Below, in pieces: positions 63,924 to 64,000 of a stretch of 64,000 nucleotides of DNA. How positions within the stretch are numbered: the stretch's first letter is position 1; the number at the start of each line of letters is the position of its first letter. The notes under the pieces were generated by a model that was not told the origin of the DNA, made no database searches, and saw only the letters and a list, made by a program, of their open reading frames with translations. This DNA is from Thiomicrorhabdus cannonii (lineage in GTDB: Bacteria > Pseudomonadota > Gammaproteobacteria > Thiomicrospirales > Thiomicrospiraceae): contig NZ_JACBGH010000001.1 of the NCBI RefSeq assembly GCF_013391695.1, positions 434,001 to 498,000 on the forward strand, in the 5' to 3' direction. The position numbers and the translations under genes are program-made.

Positions 63924-64000
63924 TTAACGCATTCCCGGCGGCAGCCCCATGCCGCCCAATCCAGGCGGCAACTTGCCTGCCAAGCCGCGCATCATATTCT
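63924..64000 (-). CDS. ffh: Signal recognition particle protein Ffh, C-terminal end only
   Basis: Only the last 25 codons are in the window: NMMRGLAGKLPPGLGG followed by MGLPPGMR and stop. This Met/Gly/Pro-rich tail is characteristic of Ffh, and ffh upstream of rpsP is the standard order. Too short for any statement on the rest. Confidence 0.85.
   Translation of the reverse strand, partial: NMMRGLAGKLPPGLGGMGLPPGMR

Overview
The window reads as a chromosomal segment of a free-living, marine or halotolerant gammaproteobacterium. The gene order dacC-dat-ybeD-lipB-lipA, the rpsP-rimM-trmD-rplS operon, the lptD-surA-pdxA-rsmA-apaH run and the ArsB/EmrE/MurU/AmgK set are all gammaproteobacterial. 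An ectABC-ask ectoine operon implies salt stress. Periplasmic rhodaneses and a secreted DsrE-like protein fit a sulfur oxidiser of the Thiomicrospira/Hydrogenovibrio kind; that placement is inference from gene content only. No rRNA, tRNA, CRISPR array, transposase or prophage gene was recognised.

Layout. 1-5.1 kb: cell-wall carboxypeptidase (cut by the window edge), D-amino-acid aminotransferase, lipoate synthesis and an Hsp33 with only half of the usual zinc cysteines. 5.2-10.0 kb: a four-gene operon of large prepilin-like proteins that share a PCPD plus Dx[ND]xxG motif; the last gene ends in RTX-like acidic Gly-Asp repeats. 10.1-17.3 kb: yaaA, a FIST-PAS-GGDEF-EAL sensor, two tandem secreted rhodaneses (the second without its catalytic Cys), an unassigned membrane protein and a small secreted protein. 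17.5-23.0 kb: BASS transporter, HicA-like protein, rluF, arsB, emrE, murU, amgK. 23.0-31.1 kb: envelope biogenesis and housekeeping run lptD-surA-pdxA-rsmA-apaH, a membrane protein, bolA and a DsrE-like secreted protein. 31.2-36.4 kb: TPR protein, ask, ectC, ectB, ectA with a long structured leader. 36.4-47.2 kb: ferredoxin, then phosphate genes: pstS with a Pho box, pit, and the operon pstC-pstA-pstB-phoU-phoB-phoR. 47.6-54.7 kb: nitrogen genes glnA, glnE, a membrane methyltransferase, glnK-amtB, with sigma-54-like promoters. 54.8-64 kb: unknown Cys-rich protein, a solitary atypical flagellin, valS, an SH3/coiled-coil anchor protein, dsbC, xerD, the rplS-trmD-rimM-rpsP operon and the 3' end of ffh.

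Across the whole window a short word, consensus AAAACTSAACAGGCCGGGT, recurs. The 11-base core ACAGGCCGGGT (either strand) was counted 15 times by eye: ten in intergenic DNA, where inverted pairs build terminator-like hairpins, and five inside genes. Random expectation in 64 kb is about 0.03. Enrichment in both terminators and coding sequence resembles the DNA uptake sequences of Neisseriaceae and Pasteurellaceae, and it is the most interesting signal here. The prepilin/RTX operon and the ectoine leader (good promoter, about 285-nt leader, stable hairpins, a 38-codon upstream ORF overlapping ectA) are the next best candidates for undescribed biology.
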